DNA from: Psychrobacter sp.
Lineage (GTDB): Bacteria > Pseudomonadota > Gammaproteobacteria > Pseudomonadales > Moraxellaceae
Direction of reading: 5' to 3'
NCBI GenBank assembly: GCA_029267175.1
Contig: JARIDJ010000008.1
Location: 1 to 37,485, forward strand
DNA: 37,485 bases
Below are positions 28,403 to 37,350 of this stretch, piece after piece (position 1 is the stretch's first letter; every line of letters starts with the position of its first letter). A program made the position numbers and the translations under genes. Below the pieces are notes generated by a model. The model was not told the DNA's origin. It worked only from the letters and a program-made list of their open reading frames with translations, and did no database searches.

Positions 28403-28438
28403 AAAAGGGCGCTACTCCACTTGAGCAGTGCCTTTTTT
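28403..28438 (+). terminator. Rho-independent terminator downstream of the pseudogene
   Basis: GGCGCTACTC pairs imperfectly with GAGCAGTGCC and is followed by six T residues. It may be left over from the intact ancestor of the fragment upstream. Confidence 0.7.
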
Positions 28439-28562
28439 GAGTCAGTGATTGAATTAGACTAAAGTTGCTAATATATAAGTTTAAAATCACTATTGTCAGG
28501 TGTAAGATTAATATCTCAATTGATTTAATGGATATAAACAAATGATTTTACATAAAACGAAT

Positions 28563-28625
28563 AATCGTAATTTTACGAAATAATTTATAAATTTTTAGGG
28601 GTTATCGTATTTTATAATTACGATT
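28563..28625. repeat. Inverted repeat just after vapC
   Basis: AATCGTAATT at 28563-28572 and AATTACGATT at 28616-28625 are perfect complements separated by 43 very AT-rich bases. The right arm touches the vapC stop codon. It may form a weak 3' hairpin for the vapBC transcript, or mark the edge of an inserted module. Confidence 0.5.
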
Positions 28626-29020
28626 TAAAACCAATCAACAATTTGCAAACCCTCCACACGTTCAAACTCTCTAGTATTATGCGTCACCAAGGTGGCGTTA
28701 TTGGCAAGCGCACAACCTGCAATCTGAATGTCGTAAGGTCCAATAGTTTTGCCTTGACGTTCAAGCTTTGCTCGAATCTGCGCTGAAACCTCCGCCTCTT
28801 TGCGACCAAACGGCATTACTTGAACTTGTTCCAAAAGAGTAGATAGTTGACTCAAACGTTTATCAGGGCTAGTAGATTTTTGGATACCTACATTTAGCTC
28901 ATAAAGTACAATAGTAGGAATGATAATTTCATTTGGGTCGCAAGAATAAAGGTGTGAAGCAACTTGCCCTACACCTTTAAAAAAGTAAATGAGCGTATTC
29001 GTATCTAAGACGTAGCTCAT
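28625..29020 (-). CDS. vapC: VapC-type PIN-domain toxin ribonuclease
   Basis: Toxin of a type II toxin-antitoxin pair; PIN-domain nucleases of this kind cleave tRNA or rRNA when free of antitoxin. The 131 residues form one PIN domain, with acidic metal ligands in the expected places: Asp 6 (VLDTNTLIY), Glu 41 (VLYELNVG) and Asp 97 (GPYDIQIAG), followed by VTHNTREFERV. Its ATG overlaps the antitoxin stop by four bases (ATGA), which implies translational coupling. All catalytic positions are intact, so the toxin is likely active. Confidence 0.94.
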   Translation of the reverse strand: MSYVLDTNTLIYFFKGVGQVASHLYSCDPNEIIIPTIVLYELNVGIQKSTSPDKRLSQLSTLLEQVQVMPFGRKEAEVSAQIRAKLERQGKTIGPYDIQIAGCALANNATLVTHNTREFERVEGLQIVDWF

Positions 29021-29253
29021 AATGATTCACGCTCGGCATCATCACCTTGAGCGCTTCTAATTTCATCCAAACTCGGAAAATCAGCCCAACTACCAGCCAA
29101 TGCTTTAACCTCTGGCGACCAGCCTTTATGCTGTTTGACTTGTTGCTTGATAAACTGACTTAACCAAAGATCAGGCGCTATATTTTCAGCATCCGCCATT
29201 TGATAAACGATAGCTTCAACCTCTTCGTCTAGCGTTAAAGTAATTTGGCTCAT
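29017..29253 (-). CDS. vapB: VapB-type antitoxin
   Basis: A 78-residue antitoxin encoded directly before vapC. The N-terminal strand MSQITLTLDEEVEAIV and the following helices form a ribbon-helix-helix-like DNA-binding part (about 1-45). The C-terminal tail (about 52-78: AGSWADFPSLDEIRSAQG) is typical of the peptide that lies in the PIN-domain groove. AAGGAGAA precedes the ATG by seven bases. The protein likely represses its own promoter through the palindromes at 29276-29305. Confidence 0.88.
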   Translation of the reverse strand: MSQITLTLDEEVEAIVYQMADAENIAPDLWLSQFIKQQVKQHKGWSPEVKALAGSWADFPSLDEIRSAQGDDAERESL

Positions 29254-29275
29254 ATTAGTTCTCCTTCTATCTACC

Positions 29276-29305
29276 TATAGTTATAAACTATATAGGGTTA
29301 TATAG
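29276..29305. promoter_or_regulatory. Palindromic control region of vapBC
   Basis: TATAGTT and AACTATA (29276-29292) form a perfect seven-base inverted repeat with a three-base spacer. It overlaps CTATATA and TATATAG (29288-29305, four-base spacer). They start 22 bases upstream of the vapB ATG and contain TATA-rich hexamers, as expected for an autoregulated toxin-antitoxin operator over the promoter. Confidence 0.65.
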
Positions 29306-29364
29306 ATAAACTCCATCATCTTTGATTCAGATATATAGAACAACTCTGCCATAGCAAAGCTTTT

Positions 29365-29476
29365 TAGCCCCGATTGTCGCGGATATCCTGACGGGCTAGG
29401 CGAGTTGCGGTGGATCGTTTTGAGACGGTATCGAGGCAACAGGAACAGCTCAAAACTTAGCCACCGCCTCGGCTAG
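29365..29476. other. Strongly structured non-coding element (two abutting hairpins)
   Basis: A GC-richer island in AT-rich spacer. Hairpin 1: TAGCCC at 29365-29370 pairs with GGGCTA at 29393-29398, with the palindrome GGATATCC in its loop. Hairpin 2: on the left GCTAGGCGAG (29395-29404), GCGGTGG (29407-29413) and GTTTTGAG (29417-29424) face CTCAAAAC (29449-29456), CCACCGC (29461-29467) and CTCGGCTAG (29468-29476). The inner two blocks pair perfectly and the loop is 24 bases. No reading frame explains it. It could be a small RNA, a miniature transposable element or a multicopy genomic repeat. It lies between the metH terminator and the vapBC promoter. Confidence 0.7.
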
Positions 29477-29485
29477 ATTGGCAGA

Positions 29486-29525
29486 TAAAAGCAAAAGCGG
29501 GAGCAGCTTTAAAAACTAATCCCGC
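29486..29525 (-). terminator. Rho-independent terminator after metH
   Basis: On the minus strand GCGGGA pairs with TCCCGC around a 17-base loop and is followed by TTTTGCTTTT, about 35 bases after the metH stop. Confidence 0.7.
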
Positions 29526-29559
29526 AACAAAAAATTTCTCTAGCAAACTTTAAACATTC

Positions 29560-32500
29560 CTACAAATTCGGATTTAACCATTTCTCAGCCGTCTTTATAT
29601 CCCAATCTTTACGTTTGGCATAATCTTCTAACTGGTCTCGGCTGATTTTACCGACATTAAAGTATTCGCTATCTGGATGCGAGTAATAAAAGCCGCTGAC
29701 TGAGGACGCAGGCCACATCGCAAAGCTTTCGGTGAGCGTGGTGCCAATCGCCTCAACGGTACCAAGCCAATCAAACAGTTTGCCTTTTTCGGTGTGCTCA
29801 GGACAAGCCGGATAGCCCGGAGCTGGGCGGATGCCGACGTATTTTTCTTTAATCATCTCATCATTAGTAAGTGACTCTGTTGGCTGATAGCCCCAGTAGT
29901 CTTTACGGATCAGCTCATGCAGATGCTCAGCAAAGGCTTCGGCGAGACGATCAGACAGCGCTTGTACCATGATAGCGTTGTAGTCATCGCCTGCTTCTTT
30001 ATACTGCTCAGCCAACTCTTCGGTGCCAACGATAGATACGGTAAAGCCGCCGATATGATCAGTGTGCTTATCTGATGGCGAGATAAAGTCAGCCAAGCTA
30101 AAGTTAGGCTTGCCGCTCGCTTTATCAGACTGTTGACGCAAATGCTCAAAGGTATAGGTCGGTTTGCCGCCTTGAGTAGGATCATTATCATAGACTGTGA
30201 TGGTATCAGCGCTGGTACGACGCGCAGGCATAATCTTAAACACGCCTTTAGCGACGATAAGCTTTTTATCGATCATGTTTTTCAGTAGCTCTTTGGCATT
30301 ATCAAACAAATCGCGCGCCGCTTCACCAACGACTTCATCTTGCAAGATTTTGGGATATTTACCAGCCAGACCCCAGGAGATAAAGAACGGCGTCCAGTCG
30401 ATATAAGGCACTATATTATCGATAGGGTAGTCGTCCAGTATCACTTGGCCTAGAGTGTTTGGTACAGGCGGCGTGTAATTGTCCCAATCGCACTGGAAGC
30501 CGCCTTCGATTGATTCTACATAAGATAGCTTAGCCGCTTTGGGTTGGCGTTTTGCTAGACGCTCGCGCACTTTGATGTACTCGCTACGGGTCTCATCGAT
30601 AAGCTGTTGGCGATGCTCCTTTGAGAGTAGTTTGGTCACTACTCCAACTGAGCGCGAAGCATCAGTGACATAGATGACACCATCGTTTTGATATTGCGGT
30701 TCGACCTTGACTGCGGTATGCGCTTTAGAAGTGGTAGCGCCGCCGATCATCAAGGGCAGAGTCATACCGCGCTCTTGCATTTGCTTAGCAACATAGACCA
30801 TTTCATCGAGACTTGGGGTAATTAGACCGGACAGTCCGATGATATCGACTTTCTCTTTGATGGCGGTATCAAGAATCGTTTCGCACGGTACCATCACGCC
30901 AAGATCAACAATATCGTAACCATTACAGCCGAGCACTACGCCGACGATGTTTTTGCCAATATCGTGAACGTCGCCTTTCACCGTCGCCATCAAGATTTTA
31001 CCTTTGACTTCCCCTTCAACTTTTTCCGCTTCGATGTACGGGTTTAGCCAAGCCACCGATTGTTTCATCACGCGCGCTGATTTGACCACTTGCGGCAAGA
31101 ACATTTTGCCTGCGCCAAACAGATCACCGACGATATTCATGCCATCCATCAATGGCCCTTCGATGACTTCTAGTGGTTTGGGATATTTCTCCCATGCCTC
31201 TTTGGTATCTTCTTCAATAAAGGTAGTGATACCTTTGACCAGGGCATGGGCGATACGCTCTTCTACTGTGCCTTCGCGCCAGCTCATATCGATGGTGCTG
31301 TCTTTTTTCTTCCCATCGTTTTGGAAGTTCTCTGCTACCGTCATTAGTCTTTCAGTGGCGTCTTGACCGCTCTCACCTTGGTTGCGGTTAAGCATCACAT
31401 CTTCGATAGCGTCGCGAGCCTCGATAGGAATATCGTCATAAATCTCTAACATAGCAGGATTGACGATACCCATAGTCAAGCCGTTTTTGATGGCGTGATA
31501 TAAGAATACCGAGTTGATCGCTTCACGAATGGGGTTACCACGGAAGCTAAAGGAGACGTTAGAGACGCCGCCTGATACCATGGCATTAGGCAGATTTTCA
31601 ACGATCCATTTAGTAGCATTGATAAAGTCGGCCCCATAGTTATTGTGCTCAGTGATGCCGGTGGCGACTGCGAAGATATTGGGATCAAAGATGATATCCT
31701 CAGACGGGAAGCCCACCTCATCAACGAGTACATCATAGCTACGCTTACAGATCTCAATTTTGCGCTCAAAGGTGTCCGCCTGACCGTCTTCATCAAAGGC
31801 CATGACGATGACGGCTGCGCCATAACGCATACACAGCTTGGCACGCTCGACAAATTCGTCGTAGCCTTCTTTTAAGGAGATGGAGTTGACAACTGACTTA
31901 CCTTGTACGCGTTTTAGACCTTCCTCGATGATGTCCCATTTGGACGAATCGAGCATCAACGGTACGCGGCTGATATCTGGCTCACCGGAGACTAAATTGA
32001 CGAAATGAATCATCGCTTGCTTAGAGTCAAGCATGCCCTCATCCATATTGATATCGACGATTTGCGCGCCGCCTTCGACTTGATCGCGAGCGACATCGAG
32101 CGCCTCAAGATAAGCTTCGGTCTTGATTAGGCGCAGAAACTTTTTGGAGCCAGTAACGTTAGTACGCTCACCGACGTTGACAAATAGGCTGTCAGGGGTA
32201 ATATTGAATGGCTCGAGCCCTGATAAGCGGCAGGCAGGAGCAATCTCAGGAATCACGCGCGGTGCGTAGTTGGCGACCATGTTAGCGATTAAGCGGATGT
32301 GCTCAGGCGTGGTGCCGCAGCAGCCGCCAACGATGTTTAGGATACCCGCTTTAGCGAAGCCTTCAAGTAAAGCCGTGGTCTCTTCAGGAGTCTCATCATA
32401 CTCGCCAAATTCATTAGGCAAGCCGGCATTAGGATGCGCTGAGACGTAGACATCAGCGATGTTTGAGAGCGTCTGAATGTGTGGTCGTAGCGCATCAGCG

Positions 32501-33354
32501 CCTAAGGCGCAGTTAAAGCCCACTGATAAAGGCTTGGCATGGCGCACCGAATTATAAAAAGCCTCAGCCGTTTGTCCTGATAGAGTACGTCCTGAGGCGT
32601 CAGTAATAGTACCCGATATCATAATCGGTAGCTCAAAGCCAATATCGTCGAAGACGCCGGTAATGGCGAAAATAGCGGCTTTGGCATTGAGCGTATCAAA
32701 TACCGTCTCTATTAAGATAATATCGACGCCGCCTTCTATCAGCGCTAGCGTCGCCTCGCGATAGTTGTCTGCTAACTGATCAAAAGTAATATTGCGAAAG
32801 GCAGGATCGTTGACATCAGGCGATAGCGAACAGGTGCGAGAAGTCGGACCGATGACACCAGCGACAAAGCGCGGCTTATCAGGATTTTGTGCAGTAAACT
32901 CATCAGCCGCCTCGCGTGCTAGTTTCGCCGCTGTTTTATTGAGCTCCGGTACTAGATATTGCATATCATAGTCCGCCATGGATAAGCGCGTACCGTTGAA
33001 GCTATTGGTTTCGATGATATCAGCGCCAGCAGCTAAGTGATCGTTATGGATATCTTTGATCATTTGCGGCTGGGTCAGCACGAGTAGATCATTGTTACCA
33101 CGTACATCTTGCTTAATATCGGCAAAACGCTCACCGCGATAGTCGGCTTCCTCAAGTTTATAGGTCTGAATTTGTGTACCCATTGCGCCATCAAGCATCA
33201 AAATACGCTTGGCCATTTGTGCTTCAATACGTGCGCGTGCGGTGAGTTGTTGCTCTTTATAAGGAAAGACACTCGGAGGCGTTAAGATAAAATCGTCAGC
33301 AGAGGCGGTACTAGTATCAGGAGCTTGAGTGCTTGCAGAGATGGTTTCAATCAT
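29560..33354 (-). CDS. metH: Cobalamin-dependent methionine synthase
   Basis: Transfers the methyl group of 5-methyltetrahydrofolate to homocysteine through cobalamin. The 1264 residues carry all four modules. The homocysteine domain (about 45-370) has zinc ligands in [10 protein letters not shown] and [10 protein letters not shown]. The folate domain follows (about 395-680, [16 protein letters not shown]). Next are the cobalamin cap and Rossmann domain (about 695-930), with the cobalt-binding His 797 in DVHDIGKN. Last is the AdoMet reactivation domain (about 945-1264), with [12 protein letters not shown] from Arg 1176. An N-terminal extension of about 40 residues precedes the usual start, and the ATG at 33354 has no clear ribosome binding site. 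I found no cobalamin riboswitch in the 400 bases upstream. Confidence 0.98.
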   Translation of the reverse strand: MIETISASTQAPDTSTASADDFILTPPSVFPYKEQQLTARARIEAQMAKRILMLDGAMGTQIQTYKLEEADYRGERFADIKQDVRGNNDLLVLTQPQMIKDIHNDHLAAGADIIETNSFNGTRLSMADYDMQYLVPELNKTAAKLAREAADEFTAQNPDKPRFVAGVIGPTSRTCSLSPDVNDPAFRNITFDQLADNYREATLALIEGGVDIILIETVFDTLNAKAAIFAITGVFDDIGFELPIMISGTITDASGRTLSGQTAEAFYNSVRHAKPLSVGFNCALGADALRPHIQTLSNIADVYVSAHPNAGLPNEFGEYDETPEETTALLEGFAKAGILNIVGGCCGTTPEHIRLIANMVANYAPRVIPEIAPACRLSGLEPFNITPDSLFVNVGERTNVTGSKKFLRLIKTEAYLEALDVARDQVEGGAQIVDINMDEGMLDSKQAMIHFVNLVSGEPDISRVPLMLDSSKWDIIEEGLKRVQGKSVVNSISLKEGYDEFVERAKLCMRYGAAVIVMAFDEDGQADTFERKIEICKRSYDVLVDEVGFPSEDIIFDPNIFAVATGITEHNNYGADFINATKWIVENLPNAMVSGGVSNVSFSFRGNPIREAINSVFLYHAIKNGLTMGIVNPAMLEIYDDIPIEARDAIEDVMLNRNQGESGQDATERLMTVAENFQNDGKKKDSTIDMSWREGTVEERIAHALVKGITTFIEEDTKEAWEKYPKPLEVIEGPLMDGMNIVGDLFGAGKMFLPQVVKSARVMKQSVAWLNPYIEAEKVEGEVKGKILMATVKGDVHDIGKNIVGVVLGCNGYDIVDLGVMVPCETILDTAIKEKVDIIGLSGLITPSLDEMVYVAKQMQERGMTLPLMIGGATTSKAHTAVKVEPQYQNDGVIYVTDASRSVGVVTKLLSKEHRQQLIDETRSEYIKVRERLAKRQPKAAKLSYVESIEGGFQCDWDNYTPPVPNTLGQVILDDYPIDNIVPYIDWTPFFISWGLAGKYPKILQDEVVGEAARDLFDNAKELLKNMIDKKLIVAKGVFKIMPARRTSADTITVYDNDPTQGGKPTYTFEHLRQQSDKASGKPNFSLADFISPSDKHTDHIGGFTVSIVGTEELAEQYKEAGDDYNAIMVQALSDRLAEAFAEHLHELIRKDYWGYQPTESLTNDEMIKEKYVGIRPAPGYPACPEHTEKGKLFDWLGTVEAIGTTLTESFAMWPASSVSGFYYSHPDSEYFNVGKISRDQLEDYAKRKDWDIKTAEKWLNPNL

Positions 33355-33782
33355 AGGAATACAGCTTATATCGTCAGTTATGTAGAGGAGTGAATCAGCT
33401 AATTATATATAAAGTATAGAGTTAAATGAGAGCTATTTTAGCATGAAAACCCAGACAGTCAGGGCCCACTTAGCGCTAGAGTGATTATCCTTATATCCTT
33501 TATTTAATCAAGGTTGCATAGCTGTCTAAAAAACAGTCAAAACTTACATTCTCATTACAAAAAGTAGCGTAATGGTAGAATTATATTATTGTGCTATATG
33601 TTAATTTAAGTTTAGAAGAATTACCGTTATATAAGGATTACTTACTAGTTTTTATGTTTTTTGATAGCTTTCTTTGTAATGGTGTCTTTTACAAGCAAAT
33701 CTTAGAATAATTAACTTTAATAGATAAAACACTACTTTTTAAGATAATTAGTAGCATGACTCTCATAAATAAGGATATCAAT
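33355..33782. other. Intergenic region between divergent metH and the first fasciclin gene
   Basis: About 430 AT-rich bases. A TATAAT hexamer on the minus strand at 33402-33407 could be the metH -10 box, although I see no matching -35. No coding frame, B12 box or other riboswitch motif is visible. Confidence 0.45.
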
Positions 33783-34337
33783 ATGAAAATGACTAAACTG
33801 GCGACCATTGGAGCATTAGCAATATCATTAGCAGGTCTTTCGGCTTGTAATAATATGATGCCTACCAAGAACGCTGTAATGAAAACACCGATGACAAAGC
33901 CTGCTATGGCGAATATGAATGTAGTACAAGTGGCACAAAGCAATGCTGACTTCTCAATTCTAGTAGAGGCAGTGCAAGCAGCAGGATTGGCTGGTGCATT
34001 GTCTAACCCTGACGCTAATTTTACGATATTGGCACCCACTAATGCCGCCTTTGCGCAAGCCTTGGCAGAAACTGGTATGACCAAAGCCCAGCTTTTTGCT
34101 AATAAGCCGCTATTGACCAAGATTTTATCTTATCATGTCATCAACGGTAGTGCGCCTGTCTACAAAAAAGATGTTATGCCTGGCAATGTCACTATGCTTA
34201 GTAATGATACGTTGATGATTACGCCACAAGGGACATTGATGGATGAGAACGGTCGTACAGCTAACATTCTAAAAACCGACATTATGGCTACTAACGGCGT
34301 AGTACACGTTATCGACAAAGTGTTATTACCTAAATAA
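33783..34337 (+). CDS. Fasciclin (FAS1)-domain lipoprotein, copy 1
   Basis: A 184-residue envelope protein. The signal peptide ends in the lipobox LSAC (Cys 22). A Met- and Lys-rich linker follows, then one FAS1 domain (about 50-184) with the H1 block FTILAPTNAAFAQ and the H2-type ending NGVVHVIDKVLLP. The ATG at 33783 has AAGGAT six bases upstream. The frame extends back to 33756 but has no such site there, and the longer form would bury the signal peptide. FAS1 domains mediate adhesion or binding of small ligands; the function here is unknown. A paralogue follows 474 bases later. Confidence 0.9.
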   Translation: MKMTKLATIGALAISLAGLSACNNMMPTKNAVMKTPMTKPAMANMNVVQVAQSNADFSILVEAVQAAGLAGALSNPDANFTILAPTNAAFAQALAETGMTKAQLFANKPLLTKILSYHVINGSAPVYKKDVMPGNVTMLSNDTLMITPQGTLMDENGRTANILKTDIMATNGVVHVIDKVLLPK

Positions 34338-34395
34338 ACCTACTTAAGCGCTAATAAAACCTTAGCCATACTATAAGTACTAGCGATAGTAATAA

Positions 34396-34436
34396 TAAAA
34401 AGTGCCAATATTGGAGAATTTCGATATTGGCGTTTT
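34396..34436 (+). terminator. Rho-independent terminator after fasciclin copy 1
   Basis: GCCAATAT at 34404-34411 pairs perfectly with ATATTGGC at 34424-34431 and is followed by GTTTT. The T-tract is short. Confidence 0.7.
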
Positions 34437-34811
34437 GATATCGGTACTTTTAATACTGACATTATTATCAACTGCTTATCAAAACTACCAAGCAGATTAC
34501 AAAGTCTACTTTTTATTAAATCTATCTACTACCCTAAAATTAGTCTTAGCTTTACCAAAAGTAATACTCATATCAATACCTATACATAGCATGAGTCGTG
34601 TTTTGTGTTAAGCTAGCAGATAGATTACTAATGTTGTATTTTATCGTTTAATATTAGTAGTTTCCGTATTTAATTCACTGTTATAGTCTAGCAATTACAG
34701 ATAATTGCTAACGATAGTTATAGTTACTGCATTTGCAAATATTTAGTGACTATGAGCTTCAAGTTTGTAAAAAACGTTTTTTACTTAATATTAATTGGAA
34801 AGGATATCTCT
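34437..34811. other. Intergenic region before fasciclin copy 2
   Basis: About 375 AT-rich bases. They hold the palindromes at 34689-34710 and 34731-34740, and presumably the promoter of the second fasciclin gene. A frame of 69 residues at 34402-34611 begins inside the preceding terminator hairpin and is not a believable gene. Confidence 0.5.
34689..34710. promoter_or_regulatory. Candidate operator upstream of fasciclin copy 2
   Basis: TAGCAATT and AATTGCTA form a perfect eight-base inverted repeat with a six-base spacer. A second perfect palindrome, ATTTGCAAAT, follows at 34731-34740. Both lie 70-125 bases upstream of the ATG, with no T-tract, so an operator is more likely than a terminator. 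Confidence 0.5.
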
Positions 34812-35417
34812 ATGTTAAAAAAGACTTTATTATCTCTAGCGATTGCTACTACTGCTCTATCACTAGCTGCCTGTAACGATACAGAAACCGTTGCTGATCC
34901 TGTAGAGCCAGAAGTAACCACTACTGAAGAAGTCGTTGAGCCTGAAGTTGTCGTTGATCCAGCAGTGGAAGTGGACCCAATGGCAGAGACTATGGCAACT
35001 CAGTCTATTGCTGAGATAGCAGCAGGTAATGAGAATCTAACTATCTTGACAGCAGCATTACAAGCCGCTGGATTAGATACTATGATGATGGATGCAGGAA
35101 CTTACACTGTATTTGCACCAACTGATGATGCTTTTGCTCCAGTCCTAGAAAAACTAGGCGTGACAAAAGAAGAGCTACTAGCGAATACAGATTTGCTCAA
35201 AAAAGTACTTCCTTATCATGTCGTACCTATGGTTGTAAAAGCAGCTGACATTCCTTACGGTACTGATATCGAAACGGTCAATGGTGCTACTATTTCTATC
35301 AGTGATGCTAACGTCATTACGGATGCTACTGGTGGTACTGCTAATATTACGGGTACAGATATCATGGCTACCAATGGGGTAGTGCATACTATCGATGCAG
35401 TATTGATGCCTGATTAA
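34812..35417 (+). CDS. Fasciclin (FAS1)-domain lipoprotein, copy 2
   Basis: A 201-residue paralogue of the gene at 33783. The signal peptide ends in the lipobox LAAC (Cys 21). An acidic linker rich in Glu, Val, Thr and Pro (about 22-65) replaces the Met/Lys linker of copy 1. The FAS1 domain (about 67-201) has YTVFAPTDDAFAPVLEKLG and ends NGVVHTIDAVLMPD. The ATG at 34812 has AAAGGAT six bases upstream; the frame is open to 34746, but that stretch lacks a site. The linker charges are opposite (basic in copy 1, acidic in copy 2), which suggests different partners or surfaces. Confidence 0.91.
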   Translation: MLKKTLLSLAIATTALSLAACNDTETVADPVEPEVTTTEEVVEPEVVVDPAVEVDPMAETMATQSIAEIAAGNENLTILTAALQAAGLDTMMMDAGTYTVFAPTDDAFAPVLEKLGVTKEELLANTDLLKKVLPYHVVPMVVKAADIPYGTDIETVNGATISISDANVITDATGGTANITGTDIMATNGVVHTIDAVLMPD

Positions 35418-35456
35418 GTTCAGCGTATGAACTTATTGTAGTTACCTAACTTCTCC

Positions 35457-35487
35457 AAAAGCCTAGCTGTTAATGCTGGGCTTTTTT
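35457..35487 (+). terminator. Rho-independent terminator after fasciclin copy 2
   Basis: AAAAGCCTAGC pairs with GCTGGGCTTTT (one wobble) around TGTTAAT and ends in a run of six T residues. Confidence 0.9.
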
Positions 35488-35614
35488 GTGGATGAAGATA
35501 AAGTAGCCAAGCTGGTGAGTATCAGTAAGTGAATACTAATCAGTAGTAGAGCTGTAGTAGAGCTACATAAGCTTACTAATCTAAACTAGTTGGCTAAAAG
35601 GTGAATGCAAAAAT

Positions 35615-35648
35615 AAAAAAACTCGCAACCTAAGCTGCGAGTTTTTAA
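35615..35648. terminator. Bidirectional terminator between fasciclin copy 2 and the AGCS gene
   Basis: AAAAACTCGCA at 35617-35627 pairs perfectly with TGCGAGTTTTT at 35636-35646, an 11-base stem with A and T tracts on both sides. It mainly serves the minus-strand symporter gene. Confidence 0.9.
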
Positions 35649-35704
35649 AATGATAGATTTCACTAGTTATCACTATTATTAGTGATATTGCCTTTTGTTA
35701 GAGT

Positions 35705-37270
35705 CTAAACTCTAGGCTTTTTACCCAGATCGGCTGCTTGCTTTTGTAGCGCAACTTCGGCTTCATGACGCTCTTCCCAATAGGTAGCATTTTTGATACC
35801 AAACTTTTTAGGATCGAAAACAAATCTGTTAGCAGTTGTACCACCACCTGCTTTGAGCTGTGCTTCGTAATCGCGCAAAATATCGATAGCGGGACGAGCC
35901 ACAAAGAAGATAACGATAATACCAACAATGTTAAGCCAAGCCATTAGGCCAACACCTACATCGCCAAGCCCCCAGATATAACCTGCTGAATTTAGACCAC
36001 CATAAGCAACCATAAACATAATGATAAGTTTTACAATAAACTGCCCAGCTTTACTAGCGCCTTTACCCATAGAGCGAGTGAGATAGGAGATGTTAACTTC
36101 GGCAATATAGTAATAAGCCAAGATAGTAGTGAAGGCAAAGAAGAAAACTGCTATGGCAATAAAGGTGTTACCAAAACTACCATAGACAGATTCCATAGCC
36201 ATTTGCGTAAAGGACGGCGAGTTGATCTCAATAGTTGCCGCGACGTTTTGCACTAAAAACTGACCGTCAGGCAGCTCACCTTGAATATTATACATACCAG
36301 TAGATAAAATCATAAAGGCTGTAGCTGAACAAACTAGTAAGGTATCGACATAGACTGAGAATGCTTGTACCAATCCTTGCTGAGCTGGATGATCAACAGC
36401 AGCAGCAGCAGCAGCATGAGGACCTGTACCTTGACCAGCTTCGTTAGAGTAAATACCACGTTTTACACCCCAACCGATTGCCGCACCAAAACCTGCTTGC
36501 GCAGTAAAGGCATCGCCAACGATAGCGCCGAAAACTTGTGGAATTTGACTAAAGTTAGTGAACATAATAAGTAGTGCCAAGAGGATATAACCTACTGCCA
36601 TAAATGGTACGGCATATTCAGTAAATGTCGCAATCCGCTTAATACCACCAAAGATAATAAAACCAAGTACTAATAGGATAAGAGCAAGAGCGATAACTCG
36701 CGTAGTACCAGTCTCTAGACCCATAAAGTTCATAGCAGAACCTTCACCCGCCACCTGTGCTACAGCGTTGATCACCCCATTAGCCTGTACGCCTGGTAAA
36801 AATATACCACAAGCTACGATTGAGGCTATAGCGAATAAAATGCCGTACCATTTTTGGCCAAGCGCTCGCTCGAAGTAATAAGCAGGACCACCACGATACT
36901 CGCCAGTAACGACATCGCGCTCTTTATATATCTGACCTAAAGTAGATTCGACATAAGCGGTTGATGCACCCAAGAAAGCTACAATCCACATCCAAAATAC
37001 TGCACCTGGGCCACCAAAACCAATAGCGGCGGCAACCCCTGCGATGTTACCCATACCCACGCGTCCTGCGAGCGATACTGCTAGTGCCTGAAAGGATGAA
37101 ATACCGTCATTATCAGGTTTGCCTTTAAATAAAAGCCTAAGCATCTCAGTAAAAAGACGCACTTGCACAAAGCGCGTCATAATAGAATAAAACAAACCTG
37201 CGCCCAAACATAAGTAAATTAACGCCGGGCTCCAAATAATTCCATTTGCTAGATTGACTAAACCTTCCAT
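35705..37270 (-). CDS. AGCS-family sodium:alanine/glycine symporter
   Basis: An inner-membrane carrier of 521 residues that takes up alanine or glycine with sodium. The family signature is clear: LAGRVGMGNIAGVAAAIGFG and GPGAVFWMWIVAFLGAST near 68-105, then EYRGGPAYYFERALG, and GWGVKRGIYSNEAGQGTGPH in the central region. About ten hydrophobic segments are present. AAGGAA lies seven bases before the ATG. An Ala run (HAAAAAAVDHP) is encoded by six GCT repeats at 36397-36414, which sit in a normally conserved Ala-rich segment. Substrate preference (alanine or glycine) cannot be read from sequence. Confidence 0.94.
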   Translation of the reverse strand: MEGLVNLANGIIWSPALIYLCLGAGLFYSIMTRFVQVRLFTEMLRLLFKGKPDNDGISSFQALAVSLAGRVGMGNIAGVAAAIGFGGPGAVFWMWIVAFLGASTAYVESTLGQIYKERDVVTGEYRGGPAYYFERALGQKWYGILFAIASIVACGIFLPGVQANGVINAVAQVAGEGSAMNFMGLETGTTRVIALALILLVLGFIIFGGIKRIATFTEYAVPFMAVGYILLALLIMFTNFSQIPQVFGAIVGDAFTAQAGFGAAIGWGVKRGIYSNEAGQGTGPHAAAAAAVDHPAQQGLVQAFSVYVDTLLVCSATAFMILSTGMYNIQGELPDGQFLVQNVAATIEINSPSFTQMAMESVYGSFGNTFIAIAVFFFAFTTILAYYYIAEVNISYLTRSMGKGASKAGQFIVKLIIMFMVAYGGLNSAGYIWGLGDVGVGLMAWLNIVGIIVIFFVARPAIDILRDYEAQLKAGGGTTANRFVFDPKKFGIKNATYWEERHEAEVALQKQAADLGKKPRV

Positions 37271-37308
37271 ATCTATATTCCTTAAATGTCCTCAGTAAAA
37301 ATAGTAAT

Positions 37309-37350
37309 AAAAAAAGCGAGGTAATCTTTAATAGTAATCAGCGCTTTTTT
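37309..37350 (-). promoter_or_regulatory. Terminator-like hairpin in the AGCS gene leader
   Basis: On the minus strand AAAAAAGCG pairs perfectly with CGCTTTTTT around a loop of about 23 bases and is followed by T residues, 38 bases upstream of the symporter ATG. It could be an attenuator in the leader or the terminator of a gene beyond the window. Glycine riboswitches often control AGCS genes, but I could not recognise one in the remaining 135 bases. Confidence 0.5.

Noticed and set aside
29254-29559. Cobalamin riboswitch for metH
   Set aside because: The structured element is downstream of metH, and the B12-box consensus is absent on both strands.
34402-34611. 69-residue plus-strand frame after fasciclin copy 1
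   Set aside because: It begins within a perfect terminator stem, lacks a ribosome binding site, and is Leu/Ile/Val-rich as expected from AT-rich spacer.
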